Origin: Bacillota bacterium | Lineage (GTDB): Bacteria; Bacillota; Clostridia; Christensenellales; UMGS416 | NCBI GenBank assembly: GCA_023422005.1 | Contig: JAEZSC010000070.1 | Location: 1-33,895 of the forward strand | Direction: 5' to 3' | Length of the DNA stretch: 33,895 bases | Shown: positions 1 through 8,079 of the stretch, in pieces | Layout of the letters: every line of letters begins with the position of its first letter | Numbering within the stretch: position 1 is the stretch's first letter | Translations under genes and position numbers: made by a program | Notes under the pieces: generated by a model | What the model was told of the DNA's origin: nothing | Database searches by the model: none | Seen by the model: only the letters and a program-made list of their open reading frames with translations

Positions 1-2
1 AG

Positions 3-185
3 AACCGCGCCGTGAATGCCGCGATCTTCCTGCGCATGAGCCAGGCCGCCCTGCGCAAGGGCTACCGCGGCGGCGACGGCTCCACGATCGGCGAGGACAA
101 CCTGGCCTCCCGCCTGAGCGTGGAGAAGCTGGGCGGACGGCATTACAGGACATATCGGCTGTACCATAAAGAGATCGCACAATAG
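3..185 (+). CDS. GNAT-like N-acetyltransferase, C-terminal end (partial)
   Basis: The window opens inside a gene. The frame beginning at base 3 is open and ends with TAG at 183-185, giving about 60 C-terminal residues. The tail reads ...GEDNLASRLSVEKLGG followed by RHYRTYRLYHKEI. An E-D-N step, then a helix ending in LGG, then a basic and tyrosine-rich strand is the usual C-terminus of GNAT proteins of the YghO-like type. The acetyl-CoA binding region would lie upstream and is not in the window. Substrate unknown. The assignment rests on this short tail only. Confidence 0.6.
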   Translation, partial: NRAVNAAIFLRMSQAALRKGYRGGDGSTIGEDNLASRLSVEKLGGRHYRTYRLYHKEIAQ

Positions 186-215
186 CTCCACATCAAATTT
201 AAGGGTGGTGAACAT

Positions 216-482
216 GTGTTTATACGGCACTGTCCTGTATGTAAGGCTACCATTCCTTTTAAGTGGATACTTTTCGGTGGCCGTTATTTTACCTGCAAAC
301 AATGCGGTAAGGGTTTGGAGAAAAGTCAAGGAGTGAGCGTATTTCTCTGCTTTGTTCTTACCTCTGCTTTAGCAAGGATGATACCAAAGATAGATATTAC
401 GTCGGATATTTATTTTATCGTCGTATACATTATTTTATCTTTACCGATATATGTTTTGAGTACAAGAATCAAACCAGAATAA
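216..482 (+). CDS. Small zinc-ribbon membrane protein
   Basis: An 88-residue protein with a GTG start, preceded by AAGGGTGG about 7 bases upstream. An ATG two bases earlier (214) is in another frame and gives a short unrelated reading, so GTG is preferred. The N-terminus holds two Cys-x-x-Cys pairs, C6-P-V-C9 and C27-K-Q-C30, separated by 17 residues, which would bind one structural zinc. Two hydrophobic stretches follow (about residues 41-55 and 66-82), so the ribbon probably sits in the cytoplasm on a membrane hairpin. The layout matches the small CxxC-about 20-CxxC membrane proteins of Firmicutes, whose function is unknown. It is AT-richer than its neighbours and followed by two hairpins. 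Confidence 0.6.
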   Translation: MFIRHCPVCKATIPFKWILFGGRYFTCKQCGKGLEKSQGVSVFLCFVLTSALARMIPKIDITSDIYFIVVYIILSLPIYVLSTRIKPE

Positions 483-516
483 AAAGAAAGGCAGTGAACA
501 TGGGTTCACTGCCTTT
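481..516 (-). terminator. Bidirectional intrinsic terminator
   Basis: A perfect 13-bp stem (AAAGGCAGTGAAC, loop ATGG, GTTCACTGCCTTT; 487-516). Read on the minus strand the stem is followed by CTTTTTATT, so it should end transcription of the large lipoprotein gene at 561-2417. On the plus strand it lies just behind the zinc-ribbon gene but has no U-run there. Confidence 0.75.
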
Positions 517-527
517 CCGTAGTTCTG

Positions 528-554
528 GCAGTCCTAAGTCGGACTGCTTATTTT
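528..554 (+). terminator. Intrinsic terminator for the zinc-ribbon gene
   Basis: A 7-bp stem GCAGTCC / GGACTGC with loop TAAGTC, followed by TTATTTT on the plus strand. It lies 45 bases behind the stop codon of the gene at 216-482 and faces the end of the convergent lipoprotein gene. Confidence 0.6.
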
Positions 555-560
555 CGCGCT

Positions 561-2417
561 TCAGTTTGACAGCTTGTATGTCACTGGTACAAACTGATTT
601 GCCTGATTGAAGATGTAGGTGAACAGCACCTCGGTGTTTCGGTCCGAAGCCTCCAGCGAACCCTCGGTTATGTCCATGAGTTCCTTATTGGTGCGCGTGC
701 CCGCGTCATAACGGTACAGCGCCATCGTGTAGCGATCCTCAGTGGCAATGTTGTCATAATATACGGTGAAGTACAGCGCCGCGCCGTCATTGGACCATAC
801 GATGCTGTCGCCCAGCGTTTTGCCGTCCAGTATCACGGTTTCGGAGTTGTCCGCCGGGTTGAAAAGTTTGAGCATGTAGGATTCCCGGTCGGTTGCCGCG
901 GCGTCCTCTATGAGGATGGCCATAGCGCCGGTGCGGGGGTTCATCTCAAAGCTGTAGCCGTCGCTCAACCGCCGGGTCGTGCGGGTGCCGGGGTCATAAA
1001 CGAACACACCGGTCAAGTCCTGTTCGTCACTGCTCTGGGAGTAGTACACCTTGCCGCCGTAGTAGCCGATGCTGCCCACGGTGAACTCCTCCTCCACTAG
1101 CGTCTCCACCTCGGGTTCGCCGTCGTCCTTGAGGGCGTAGGACATCAGTTGCAGCATTTCCTCCTCGCCGGAGATCGCGTAGATCGTGTGCTGAGCGTCG
1201 CCGCTGCCCCAGCAGAAGGTCGCGGAATCCACGCCCAGGCCCGCCTCCGAAGCGGTGAGCACGGTTTCCACCGGCGCCTGCGTATCCTTGATATAAAGCA
1301 CGCGAGCCTGCACGCCCTGATCGATGTAGGCCACATAGCGTCCGTCCTCGGAGAAGCGCGCCAGCAGGATCTCGCTGTATTCCATGTCGCTCAGCAGCTC
1401 TGCTTTTCCTGCGGCCACGTCATAGAGGAAGAGCTTGACGTAGCTGGTGCTCTCGGCGCCGCCATTGTCCAGGAAGAACGGTGAAGCGTAGACATAGGCC
1501 TGGCCGTCGGGGCGCCAGCACAGTATCGTGCCGTTGGTCAGCAGCACATCCGCGGTCTGCTCCTTGCCGTCGCGGCGCACCACCGGCGTGTTGGAGAACA
1601 CATCCAGCGCGCCCTGGGCATCGAAGCGGGGCAGTTCGCCGCCCTTGACTTCCACGACGGTGGCGGTCTTGCCGGGCAGGCCGGGCAGCAGGTCCTTCTT
1701 GACCTGCTCCAGGCGGGCGTTGGCCTCGTCGGCGCTCGCAAAAGGCTCAGAGATCAGCGTAGTGCTGATTCCGTCGGAACACAGCGTGGGCAGAAAACCC
1801 TGCTTCTCATCCAGCTTTCCGCTGCTCAGCTCGTCAAGGGCGTTGAGCTGGATATAGTACTTGGTGGTCTCCTCCACCGGCAGCGCCCGCAGCGTCAGGA
1901 TCAGCTTGTTGTCCAGCTCATGGGCCTGATAGACGATGCCGGAGCGCAGGTTGAAATACAGCCGCGTGCGCTCGGTGTTTTCCACCGACTGCTTGATGAC
2001 GCCCTGTATCGGTGTGTCGGCAATCTCCTCGGGGATGACCTCATAATCCCAGTAGCTCAAACCATCGATGTCCAGCGCCAGGCGGCCCACGCCCTCAATC
2101 CACTTGGTGGAATAGCGGGGCACGCCGGCGGTGGGCGCTTCATCCATGCCCAACTGCAGGCTGCCGTCCACAAAGGTAAGCGTTATGACCGTGTCGCCAT
2201 TGTTCTTGTCGCGTTCCACCTTGATGTCGCGCAGATTGACCGCGTGCAACTCCTTGCCGCCGCTTAGGCCCTGATCCTTCTCATAATAGCCGCTGACGGT
2301 GGATTTGGGCGCGGCGCTGCTTTGGGCGGACACGGGCTTGCGGCCGCAGCCGCTCAGAGCCACCACCGCGGCGGTCATCACCAGGCCCACACACAGCATC
2401 CAGCGAATCGGCTTCAT
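561..2417 (-). CDS. Large lipoprotein with a C-terminal beta-propeller-like region
   Basis: 618 residues from the ATG at 2417, chosen because GGAAGG lies 8 bases upstream; an in-frame ATG 24 bases earlier has no such site. The N-terminus is a lipoprotein signal with lipobox L-S-G-C (Cys24), so the protein should be anchored outside the membrane. Residues of about 50-180 look like a beta-rich AMIN-like domain (strands such as RLYFNLRSG and LILTLRAL). A stretch from about 182 (YYIQLNAL...) with SEPFASADEANARL resembles a SPOR-type repeat. From about 280 to the end there are repeated blade-like strands (VYDPGTRTTRRLSDG, LFNPADNSETVILDG, IVWSNDGAALYFTVYYD) as in TolB/WD40-like propellers. It is last in the minus-strand run after mtaD. 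Function unknown; a cell-envelope or spore-envelope role is a guess. Confidence 0.7.
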   Translation of the reverse strand: MKPIRWMLCVGLVMTAAVVALSGCGRKPVSAQSSAAPKSTVSGYYEKDQGLSGGKELHAVNLRDIKVERDKNNGDTVITLTFVDGSLQLGMDEAPTAGVPRYSTKWIEGVGRLALDIDGLSYWDYEVIPEEIADTPIQGVIKQSVENTERTRLYFNLRSGIVYQAHELDNKLILTLRALPVEETTKYYIQLNALDELSSGKLDEKQGFLPTLCSDGISTTLISEPFASADEANARLEQVKKDLLPGLPGKTATVVEVKGGELPRFDAQGALDVFSNTPVVRRDGKEQTADVLLTNGTILCWRPDGQAYVYASPFFLDNGGAESTSYVKLFLYDVAAGKAELLSDMEYSEILLARFSEDGRYVAYIDQGVQARVLYIKDTQAPVETVLTASEAGLGVDSATFCWGSGDAQHTIYAISGEEEMLQLMSYALKDDGEPEVETLVEEEFTVGSIGYYGGKVYYSQSSDEQDLTGVFVYDPGTRTTRRLSDGYSFEMNPRTGAMAILIEDAAATDRESYMLKLFNPADNSETVILDGKTLGDSIVWSNDGAALYFTVYYDNIATEDRYTMALYRYDAGTRTNKELMDITEGSLEASDRNTEVLFTYIFNQANQFVPVTYKLSN

Positions 2418-2446
2418 CTCATTACCTTCCTTCATTTGCATTTAGC

Positions 2447-2479
2447 GGCGCCAAATGTATGAAACGCTTAGTTGGCGCC
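2447..2479. repeat. Inverted repeat in the mtaD-lipoprotein gap
   Basis: GGCGCCAA (2447-2454) and TTGGCGCC (2472-2479) form an 8-bp perfect inverted repeat about 30 bases upstream of the lipoprotein start. A second small hairpin, GCCCTA/TAGGGC, lies just before it in the minus-strand transcript. No U-run follows, so it is more likely an mRNA processing/stability structure or operator than a terminator. Confidence 0.4.
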
Positions 2480-2517
2480 GAAAGGCCCTATTAGGGCACT
2501 GCAGCAAGTCCTTTATC

Positions 2518-3828
2518 TTAGTTGGTGGAGGAATATCCGCACAGGCGTTGCGCGATGCGGCCGGTCTCAATGTAAACACGCTCCAGGTCGATGCCCGGTA
2601 ACTGGCCGTTCTCCATGAGGATCTTTCCATCCACCATCGTGAGCTTCACATCGGCGCTGCCGGCGGCGTATACGACGGCGGAAGCCGCGTCGTGCATCGG
2701 GTGCAGCGCCGGCGATCGGGGGTCCAGCATAATCAAGTCCGCACGCTTGCCCGCCTCCAGGCTGCCAGCCACGGTGTGCAGGCCAAGCGCTCGCGCGCCG
2801 CCCATGGTGGCCATGCGCAGCGCCTCGGCTGCGCTCACCGCCGTGGGGTCGTCCTCGCGCAGCTTGGCGCACAGCGCCGCCAGACGGGCCTCCTCTATCA
2901 TATCCAGGTTGTTGTTGCTGGATGGGCCGTCGGTGCCCAGGCCCACGCCCACGTCGGCGCGCAGCAGCGCGCGCACCGGGGCGATTCCGCTGGCCAGCTT
3001 CATGTTGCTGCCGGGGTTGTGAGCCACCTGCACGCCCCGCTCCGCCAGGATCGCAATGTCATCGTCGTCCACGGTGACGCAATGAGCGGCCACCGTGGGC
3101 AGGCTGAACACGCCCAGCTGATCCAGCCATTTGGTTGGCGATATGCCGTAGCGCTCCACGCAGCCCTGGGTCTCGTCGCGGGTCTCCTGTACGTGCACAT
3201 GCAGGCCGCAGCCCAGCTTGTGGCCCAGCTCCACGATTTGGCGCATGGTGGCCTCGGTGTTCGTGTATTCAGCATGAGGACCCAGCATCACGGAGATGCG
3301 GCCATCCGCCCCGCCTTGGAAATCCCGGTATAGCGCCTCGGCCTGCGGCAGCGCCGTGGCATAGCTGGGCGTGATGCCTGTGAGCCCTCGGCTTAAGACA
3401 GCGCGGATGCCGGTTTCTTCCACGGCACGGGCGGTCTCGTCCATGAAGAAATACATGTCCAGAAAGGCCGTGGTGCCGCTCTTGAGCATCTCGGCGATGC
3501 CCAGCAGCGAGCCCCAGTAGCAGTCTCCCGGTTGCAGGCGGTCCTCCGCCGGCCACATATAGTTCTGCAGCCAGTCCTGCAAATTGCGGTCGCTGCCGTA
3601 GCCTCTCAGCAGAGACATGGCCAGATGGGTGTGGGCGTTCACGAGGCCAGGCATCACGATGCCGCCGCCGGCGTCTATGACACGGTCGGCGGTGAAGCCT
3701 GCCAGCAGGCCGCCAGGCGTGCCCACATAATGCAGTTTACCGTTCGTGACGGCTACGACGCCGCCGCGGTGCTCGGTCATGGCCGCGTCCATGGTCAGCA
3801 CATGGGCGTTGCGTATCAGGATGTTCAA
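2518..3828 (-). CDS. mtaD: 5'-methylthioadenosine/S-adenosylhomocysteine deaminase
   Basis: 436 residues, the usual length for this amidohydrolase-superfamily enzyme, which hydrolytically deaminates MTA, SAH or adenosine to the inosyl compounds. Metal ligands are visible: H66-T-H68 in VNAHTHLAMSLLRG, a later His in GLHVHVQE, the His of VAAHC, and the Asp of GTDGPSSNNNLDM. The start is TTG, overlapping the ahcY stop as TTGA, which implies translational coupling; the ahcY-mtaD overlap fits the substrate link because AhcY makes adenosine from SAH. No ATG is available near the N-terminal strand MNILIRNAHVLTMD, so the TTG start is well supported. Members of this family differ in preferred substrate and sequence alone does not decide it. 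Confidence 0.9.
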   Translation of the reverse strand: MNILIRNAHVLTMDAAMTEHRGGVVAVTNGKLHYVGTPGGLLAGFTADRVIDAGGGIVMPGLVNAHTHLAMSLLRGYGSDRNLQDWLQNYMWPAEDRLQPGDCYWGSLLGIAEMLKSGTTAFLDMYFFMDETARAVEETGIRAVLSRGLTGITPSYATALPQAEALYRDFQGGADGRISVMLGPHAEYTNTEATMRQIVELGHKLGCGLHVHVQETRDETQGCVERYGISPTKWLDQLGVFSLPTVAAHCVTVDDDDIAILAERGVQVAHNPGSNMKLASGIAPVRALLRADVGVGLGTDGPSSNNNLDMIEEARLAALCAKLREDDPTAVSAAEALRMATMGGARALGLHTVAGSLEAGKRADLIMLDPRSPALHPMHDAASAVVYAAGSADVKLTMVDGKILMENGQLPGIDLERVYIETGRIAQRLCGYSSTN

Positions 3829-5075
3829 TGCTGCGTCCTTCCGCTCAGGTATTCGGCCTGTTCCGCCGTCAGCGCATCGATGGCCATGCCGCAGGAGGCA
3901 AGGCGTACCTGCGCCACCGATTGGTCGACCTGGGCCGGCACGGCGTACACGCGGTTCTCCAGCTTCCCATGGTTTTGGGCCACGTATTCGGCGCTGAGCG
4001 CCTGCACGGCAAAGCTCATGTCCATGATCTCCACCGGGTGGCCGTCGCCGCAGGCCAGGTTCACCAGGCGGCCTTCGCCCAGCAGGTGCAGCGTGCGCCC
4101 ATCGGCCAGGCGGTAGCCCTGTATGTTGGCGCGGGGCTCCGTGACGGCTACAGACAGCGCCGTCAGGTCACCCTTGTTGATCTCCACATCGAAGTGGCCG
4201 GCGTTGGTCAGCAGAGCGCCGTCCTTCATGACCTTGAAGTGCTCGGCGGTGATGACGTCCTTGCAGCCGGTCACGGTTACGAAAATATCCCCCAGCGCCG
4301 CGGCTTGGGCCATGGGCATCACGCGGCAGCCGTCCATCAGTGCCTCCAGCGCTCGCACGGCGTCCACCTCGCACACGACGACGTCGGCGCCCAGGCCCTT
4401 GGCGCGGGATGCCACGCCCCGGCCGCACCAGCCATAACCTGCCACCACGACGGTTTTGCCGGCCACCAGCAAGTTGGTCGTGCGCAGGATGCCGTCCCAC
4501 ACCGATTGGCCGGTGCCGTAGCGGTTGTCGAAGAGGTGCTTGCAGTCGGCGTCATTCACGGCGATCATCGGGAACTTAAGCTCTCCGGCAGCCTCCAACG
4601 CCCGCAGGCGGCGCACGCCGGTGGTGGTCTCCTCACAGCCGCCCCACACGCCGGGGAGCAGCGCCGCCCTGGGCCCGTGCAGCAGGCTGGCCAGGTCGCC
4701 GCCGTCGTCTATGACGATGTTGGGGCCCAGATCCAGCGTGCGGTTCAGGTGGCGCTCATAATCCTGCTCGGTGGCCCCGCGCCAGGCGAACACCTCGAAG
4801 CCCTGGACCGCCAGCGCCGCGGCAACCTCGTCCTGGGTGGAGAGCGGGTTGCACCCGGTCACCGACACCTGAGCGCCGCCGTCACGCAGCGCCAGGGCCA
4901 GGTTGGCGGTCTTGGCCTCCAGATGGATGGAAAGCGAAATCTTCAAGCCTTTGAGAGGCTGCTGGGCGCGGAAGCGCTGCCGGATGCCCCCAAGCGCGCT
5001 CATGTGGGCAGCAGCCCAATCGATGCGGCGCTGACCTTCGGGGGCCAGCATGATGTCTCTTATCTCGTGTGCCAT
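3825..5075 (-). CDS. ahcY: Adenosylhomocysteinase (SAH hydrolase)
   Basis: 416 residues. The enzyme reversibly splits S-adenosylhomocysteine into adenosine and homocysteine and so relieves product inhibition of SAM methyltransferases. Visible motifs are SIHLEAKTANLA near residue 50, GCEETTTGVRRL, the NDADCKHLFDNRYGTG substrate/NAD segment, the Rossmann loop VVVAGYGWCGRGVA, and TNAGHFDVEI. The protein lacks the long C-terminal extension of the eukaryote/E. coli-neighbour type and ends at QAEYLSG, like the shorter bacterial/archaeal class. The ATG has AAGGAG 6 bases upstream. It lies 40 bases behind pdp and overlaps mtaD, so these are most likely cotranscribed. Confidence 0.93.
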   Translation of the reverse strand: MAHEIRDIMLAPEGQRRIDWAAAHMSALGGIRQRFRAQQPLKGLKISLSIHLEAKTANLALALRDGGAQVSVTGCNPLSTQDEVAAALAVQGFEVFAWRGATEQDYERHLNRTLDLGPNIVIDDGGDLASLLHGPRAALLPGVWGGCEETTTGVRRLRALEAAGELKFPMIAVNDADCKHLFDNRYGTGQSVWDGILRTTNLLVAGKTVVVAGYGWCGRGVASRAKGLGADVVVCEVDAVRALEALMDGCRVMPMAQAAALGDIFVTVTGCKDVITAEHFKVMKDGALLTNAGHFDVEINKGDLTALSVAVTEPRANIQGYRLADGRTLHLLGEGRLVNLACGDGHPVEIMDMSFAVQALSAEYVAQNHGKLENRVYAVPAQVDQSVAQVRLASCGMAIDALTAEQAEYLSGRTQH

Positions 5076-5115
5076 GGATTCTCCTTGGTAAAAAAGATCA
5101 GGTAAATCTCATCAA

Positions 5116-6426
5116 TTATTGCCTGATTATATCATAAATCAACGGTCCCTTGCTGGGCTTGTCGTCGGCGATCGTCATAGCGTCGTGTAAAATTGTTGTA
5201 ACCGCTGCGGCCTTCTGCGCGTCGTTGTAATATAGCGTAGCCAGGCTCTCGCCTTTTTTCACGGCGTCACCCAACTCCTTGTGCATCACATATCCCACGG
5301 CGGGGTCGATGGCGTCGTCCTTTTTGTCCCTTCCGGCGCCCAACGCTTGGGCGGCGCGGCCGGCCTCGCGCACGTCGATGGCACTCAGATAACCGTCCCT
5401 TTGCGCTGTGACTTCCATGGTGTGATTGGCGTAGTACAGTTTACCAGGATCATCGATGAAACTGGCGTCACCGCCCATATGGGCCACCATGGCGCGCAAA
5501 GCGCGCAGACCTTCGCCGCTGGCGATGGCCCCGCGCAAGCGCTCCCGCGCTTCGTCCATGGACCGAGCCGTGCCGCCCAGCATCAGCATCTCCGCACCCA
5601 GCTCCACAGCCAGCGTGCACAGGCGGCCCTGGCCGTGGCGGCCCTGCAGAATCTCCACTGCCTCGGCCACCTCCAGCGCGTTGCCCACGGCGCGGCCCAG
5701 CGGCTGGTTCATGTCGGTCAGGTATGCCACGGTCTGCCGCCGGGCCTCGCGGCCCAGCGCCACCATCTCGGCGGCCAGCGCCCGGGCGTCTTCCAGCGCG
5801 CCCATGAAAGCACCGGAACCCACCTTTACATCCAGCACGATGGCGTCGCAGCCGGCGGCCAGCTTCTTGCTCATGATGCTGGCGGCGATGAGCGGCAGGC
5901 TGTCCACGGTGGCTGTGGCGTCGCGCAGGCCGTAGAGCAGCTTGTCCGCCGGTGTCAGGTTGCCGGTTTGGCCCACGACGGCCAACCCGGCGCTGCGGGC
6001 GATGGCGAAGAAGCGCTCGGGGCTTTGGGCGGTGGATAGTCCGGGTATGCTCTCTAGCTTATCCAGCGTGCCACCGGTGTGGCCCAGGCCGCGGCCACTC
6101 ATCTTGGCGATCGTAATGCCGCAGGCGGCAGCCAGCGGCGCGGCCACCAGCGTGGTCGTGTCGCCCACACCGCCGGTGGAATGCTTGTCCACCTTGCGGC
6201 CGGGCAGCTCGCTCAAATCCACGCGGTCGCCGGAATCGGCCATGGCCAGCGTGAGGGCCGCGGTCTCCGCGGCGCTCATGCCGCGGAACCAAATGGCCAT
6301 GCACAGCGCCGCCGCCTGGTAGTCCGGGATGTCCCCCGCCGTATAGCCGGCCACAAACCAGCGGATTTCCTCAGCGCTCAAAGCGCCGCCGCGTTTCTTT
6401 TTTTCAATGATGTCAACCATTCTCAT
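5116..6426 (-). CDS. pdp: Pyrimidine-nucleoside phosphorylase
   Basis: 436 residues, typical for the thymidine/pyrimidine-nucleoside phosphorylase family. The enzyme phosphorolyses (deoxy)uridine and thymidine to base plus (deoxy)ribose-1-phosphate. The family signature is clear: SGRGLGHTGGTLDKLES, with the phosphate-binding KHSTGGVGDTTT before it and the KLAAGCDAIVLDVKVGSGAFM segment in the middle. A Met two codons in (6420) is an alternative start; neither has a strong ribosome binding site on this strand. It heads the pdp-ahcY-mtaD set. Bacterial Firmicutes members are usually Pdp (broad) rather than DeoA (thymidine only), which is why that symbol is used. Confidence 0.9.
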   Translation of the reverse strand: MRMVDIIEKKKRGGALSAEEIRWFVAGYTAGDIPDYQAAALCMAIWFRGMSAAETAALTLAMADSGDRVDLSELPGRKVDKHSTGGVGDTTTLVAAPLAAACGITIAKMSGRGLGHTGGTLDKLESIPGLSTAQSPERFFAIARSAGLAVVGQTGNLTPADKLLYGLRDATATVDSLPLIAASIMSKKLAAGCDAIVLDVKVGSGAFMGALEDARALAAEMVALGREARRQTVAYLTDMNQPLGRAVGNALEVAEAVEILQGRHGQGRLCTLAVELGAEMLMLGGTARSMDEARERLRGAIASGEGLRALRAMVAHMGGDASFIDDPGKLYYANHTMEVTAQRDGYLSAIDVREAGRAAQALGAGRDKKDDAIDPAVGYVMHKELGDAVKKGESLATLYYNDAQKAAAVTTILHDAMTIADDKPSKGPLIYDIIRQ

Positions 6427-6465
6427 AGGATCAAAAATTAGGAGGTTATGCTAAGCGCAGAGGTA

Positions 6466-6532
6466 GGATTTCGTGCCCCCTGGGCACGACCAAAGGGCTT
6501 TCCGGTCGCCCTTTGGAAACCTTCGGTCCCAT
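6466..6532 (-). repeat. Dispersed two-hairpin repeat, copy 1
   Basis: Reverse-oriented copy of a repeat also found at 23555-23618 and 25155-25217. The core stem is CCAAAGGGC (6490-6498) / GCCCTTTGG (6508-6516) with a 9-nt loop. A second stem, CGTGCCC/GGGCACG (6472-6488), lies beside it. It fills the gap between pdp and the small lipoprotein gene. The plus strand across it also carries an open frame (6448-6564, 38 codons) behind an AGGAGG, judged fortuitous. Confidence 0.75.
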
Positions 6533-6592
6533 TTACTATAAAAATATATATGCGTTTAGCTTAACAGCCCGTTCCTCCTTCGTATGAAAGAT

Positions 6593-7072
6593 TCATTTTT
6601 CCGTTTTGATTTCCACCGCCGGCAGGTTGTCCAGCAGGCATTGCTGCAGCAGCGCCAGCGCCTTCTCGTCGGCCAGCGCGCCCATCTCCACAATCCGTGC
6701 GGCATACCCGCCAAAGCGCAGATGCACCGAACGGCCGTCACCGCACGCCTGCATGCCCTGCGGGGCGCTCAGCGTCTGGGAGCGCTGCTCGGCGGCCTCA
6801 TAGCGCCCGTCGGGGTCGGCTGCGGGCAGATATATCTCCACATACAGCAGCCGCGGTGGGCCTTGCGTTTCCTCCCAAGCCCATATCGCCATGCCCTTGC
6901 GGTCGTCGCGGTGGTCATAGGCCAGCTTCATATCGCAGCCGGCCATGCGGCTCACCTGCTCCAGCGGCAGCACCGCGTCGCGGTCCAACGCGCTGGGCCG
7001 CACGGCCTGCGAAGCGCCGCAGGCTCCCAGCAGCATGGTCAACCCCAGCAAAACAAGCAGCAATCGCTTCAT
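6593..7072 (-). CDS. Small hypothetical lipoprotein
   Basis: 159 residues. Residues 1-18 are a lipoprotein signal (MKRLL, hydrophobic core, L-G-A-C with Cys18), so the product should be lipid-anchored on the outer face of the membrane. The mature part is a small mixed alpha/beta domain without a motif I recognise; it contains IWAWEETQG, LLYVEIYLPAADPDG and a C-terminal helix LLQQCLLDNLPAVEI. A GGGGGT site lies 9 bases before the ATG. It sits between the YhfC-like gene and pdp on the same strand, separated from pdp by a repeat element. Function unknown. Confidence 0.65.
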   Translation of the reverse strand: MKRLLLVLLGLTMLLGACGASQAVRPSALDRDAVLPLEQVSRMAGCDMKLAYDHRDDRKGMAIWAWEETQGPPRLLYVEIYLPAADPDGRYEAAEQRSQTLSAPQGMQACGDGRSVHLRFGGYAARIVEMGALADEKALALLQQCLLDNLPAVEIKTEK

Positions 7073-7150
7073 CGGCGCGCACCCCCATAGTATATCCTAT
7101 GAGGGCGGAAAGCGATGAAATGTCAACCCATGCGCCTGGCCACCGTTACC

Positions 7151-7996
7151 TTATGCCTGTTGGCTATAGAGCTCCGTCTCGGCTTTGGGTTGCTCCCGGG
7201 CATACCGCCGGGCCAGGCCAACGATATAAAGCAAGCTGAGGATGCCGAACCCCGCAATGACGCCTTCCAGCGCCCAGGGGCTCAGGCCTACCTTCTGCAA
7301 CGCCACAGCGACAAAATCGATGGCCGTATGCACAGCGATGGCCAGTGCCAGATACAGCCATTTTTGGCCGGTCTGGAAGCCCCTCATCACCAGCAGCGAC
7401 AGCGCGATCTGCACGAACACCGTGAACACCCGCTCCACACCCGCTGCCAGGAACAGATCGCTGCCGGTGGTCGTCAGTGCCGTCACGCCGGCCTGCAGCG
7501 CACCGCGGGCACTTTCGGGCGTGGCCTGCAGCAGTGTGTCGATGGTGCCGGTGTTGATCATGAAAGCCATCGTCAGGTTGCTGATGTAGCTCATGCCCAC
7601 GAGCATGACGCTCTCAATGCCCCCATGGCCGATGCCGTAAGACAGGCCATCCACGAAGCTGCGGCGTTTCTTGAGAATGGAATACACGAGGAAGCGCGGC
7701 GGCTCCTCAAACAACCCTGCAGTAAAGGCAAGGAGTGCGATGTAGATCCACTGGTAATTTGTGGCGAAGTCCACAAACCACGCAAGCTGCGAGAGGAGCT
7801 GCAAGGCTGTGATGCGGATGACCAGCTGAAACAGAAAAAACGCAGCAGCGCCCAGCAGCAGCGGCACAAAGGAAAACGCCTTGCGATAGCGCAGCTTGGC
7901 CCAGATGGCCAGCGCCACCGGCACGCCGATGCTCAGCAGCAGTGTAGCGCACATGAAAACAATGGACCATGTCCCTACCAATTGCGGAGAAGTCAT
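7151..7996 (-). CDS. YhfC-family intramembrane protease-like protein
   Basis: 281 residues from the ATG at 7996, which has AGGAGG 7-8 bases upstream; a longer frame starts at 8044 but lacks such a site. The protein has about seven hydrophobic segments. Three polar motifs lie inside them: FEEPPRFLVY (paired Glu and Arg), GIGHGGIES, and a C-terminal HTAIDF. This Glu / His / His-x-x-x-Asp pattern is that of YhfC-family putative glutamic-type intramembrane metalloproteases, related to Rce1/CPBP proteins. A substrate cannot be inferred. It lies between rbsK and the small lipoprotein gene, same strand. Confidence 0.75.
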   Translation of the reverse strand: MTSPQLVGTWSIVFMCATLLLSIGVPVALAIWAKLRYRKAFSFVPLLLGAAAFFLFQLVIRITALQLLSQLAWFVDFATNYQWIYIALLAFTAGLFEEPPRFLVYSILKKRRSFVDGLSYGIGHGGIESVMLVGMSYISNLTMAFMINTGTIDTLLQATPESARGALQAGVTALTTTGSDLFLAAGVERVFTVFVQIALSLLVMRGFQTGQKWLYLALAIAVHTAIDFVAVALQKVGLSPWALEGVIAGFGILSLLYIVGLARRYAREQPKAETELYSQQA

Positions 7997-8079
7997 AAGA
8001 ATTCCTCCTGTTTGATCGATGATCGGAATCATATCATGCGGCATTCAGAAATGAAGCGCTTCTTTCCACAACCAGCGGT

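Noticed and set aside
214..330. ATG at 214 as the start of the zinc-ribbon gene
   Set aside because: It is out of frame with both CxxC pairs and ends after about 39 codons; GTG at 216 gives the coherent protein.
3828..5105. Long plus-strand open frame (425 codons) opposite ahcY
   Set aside because: It is the complement of a complete, well-conserved gene. Its product is low-complexity, rich in His, Gln, Gly and Ala, as expected for the antisense of GC-rich coding DNA.
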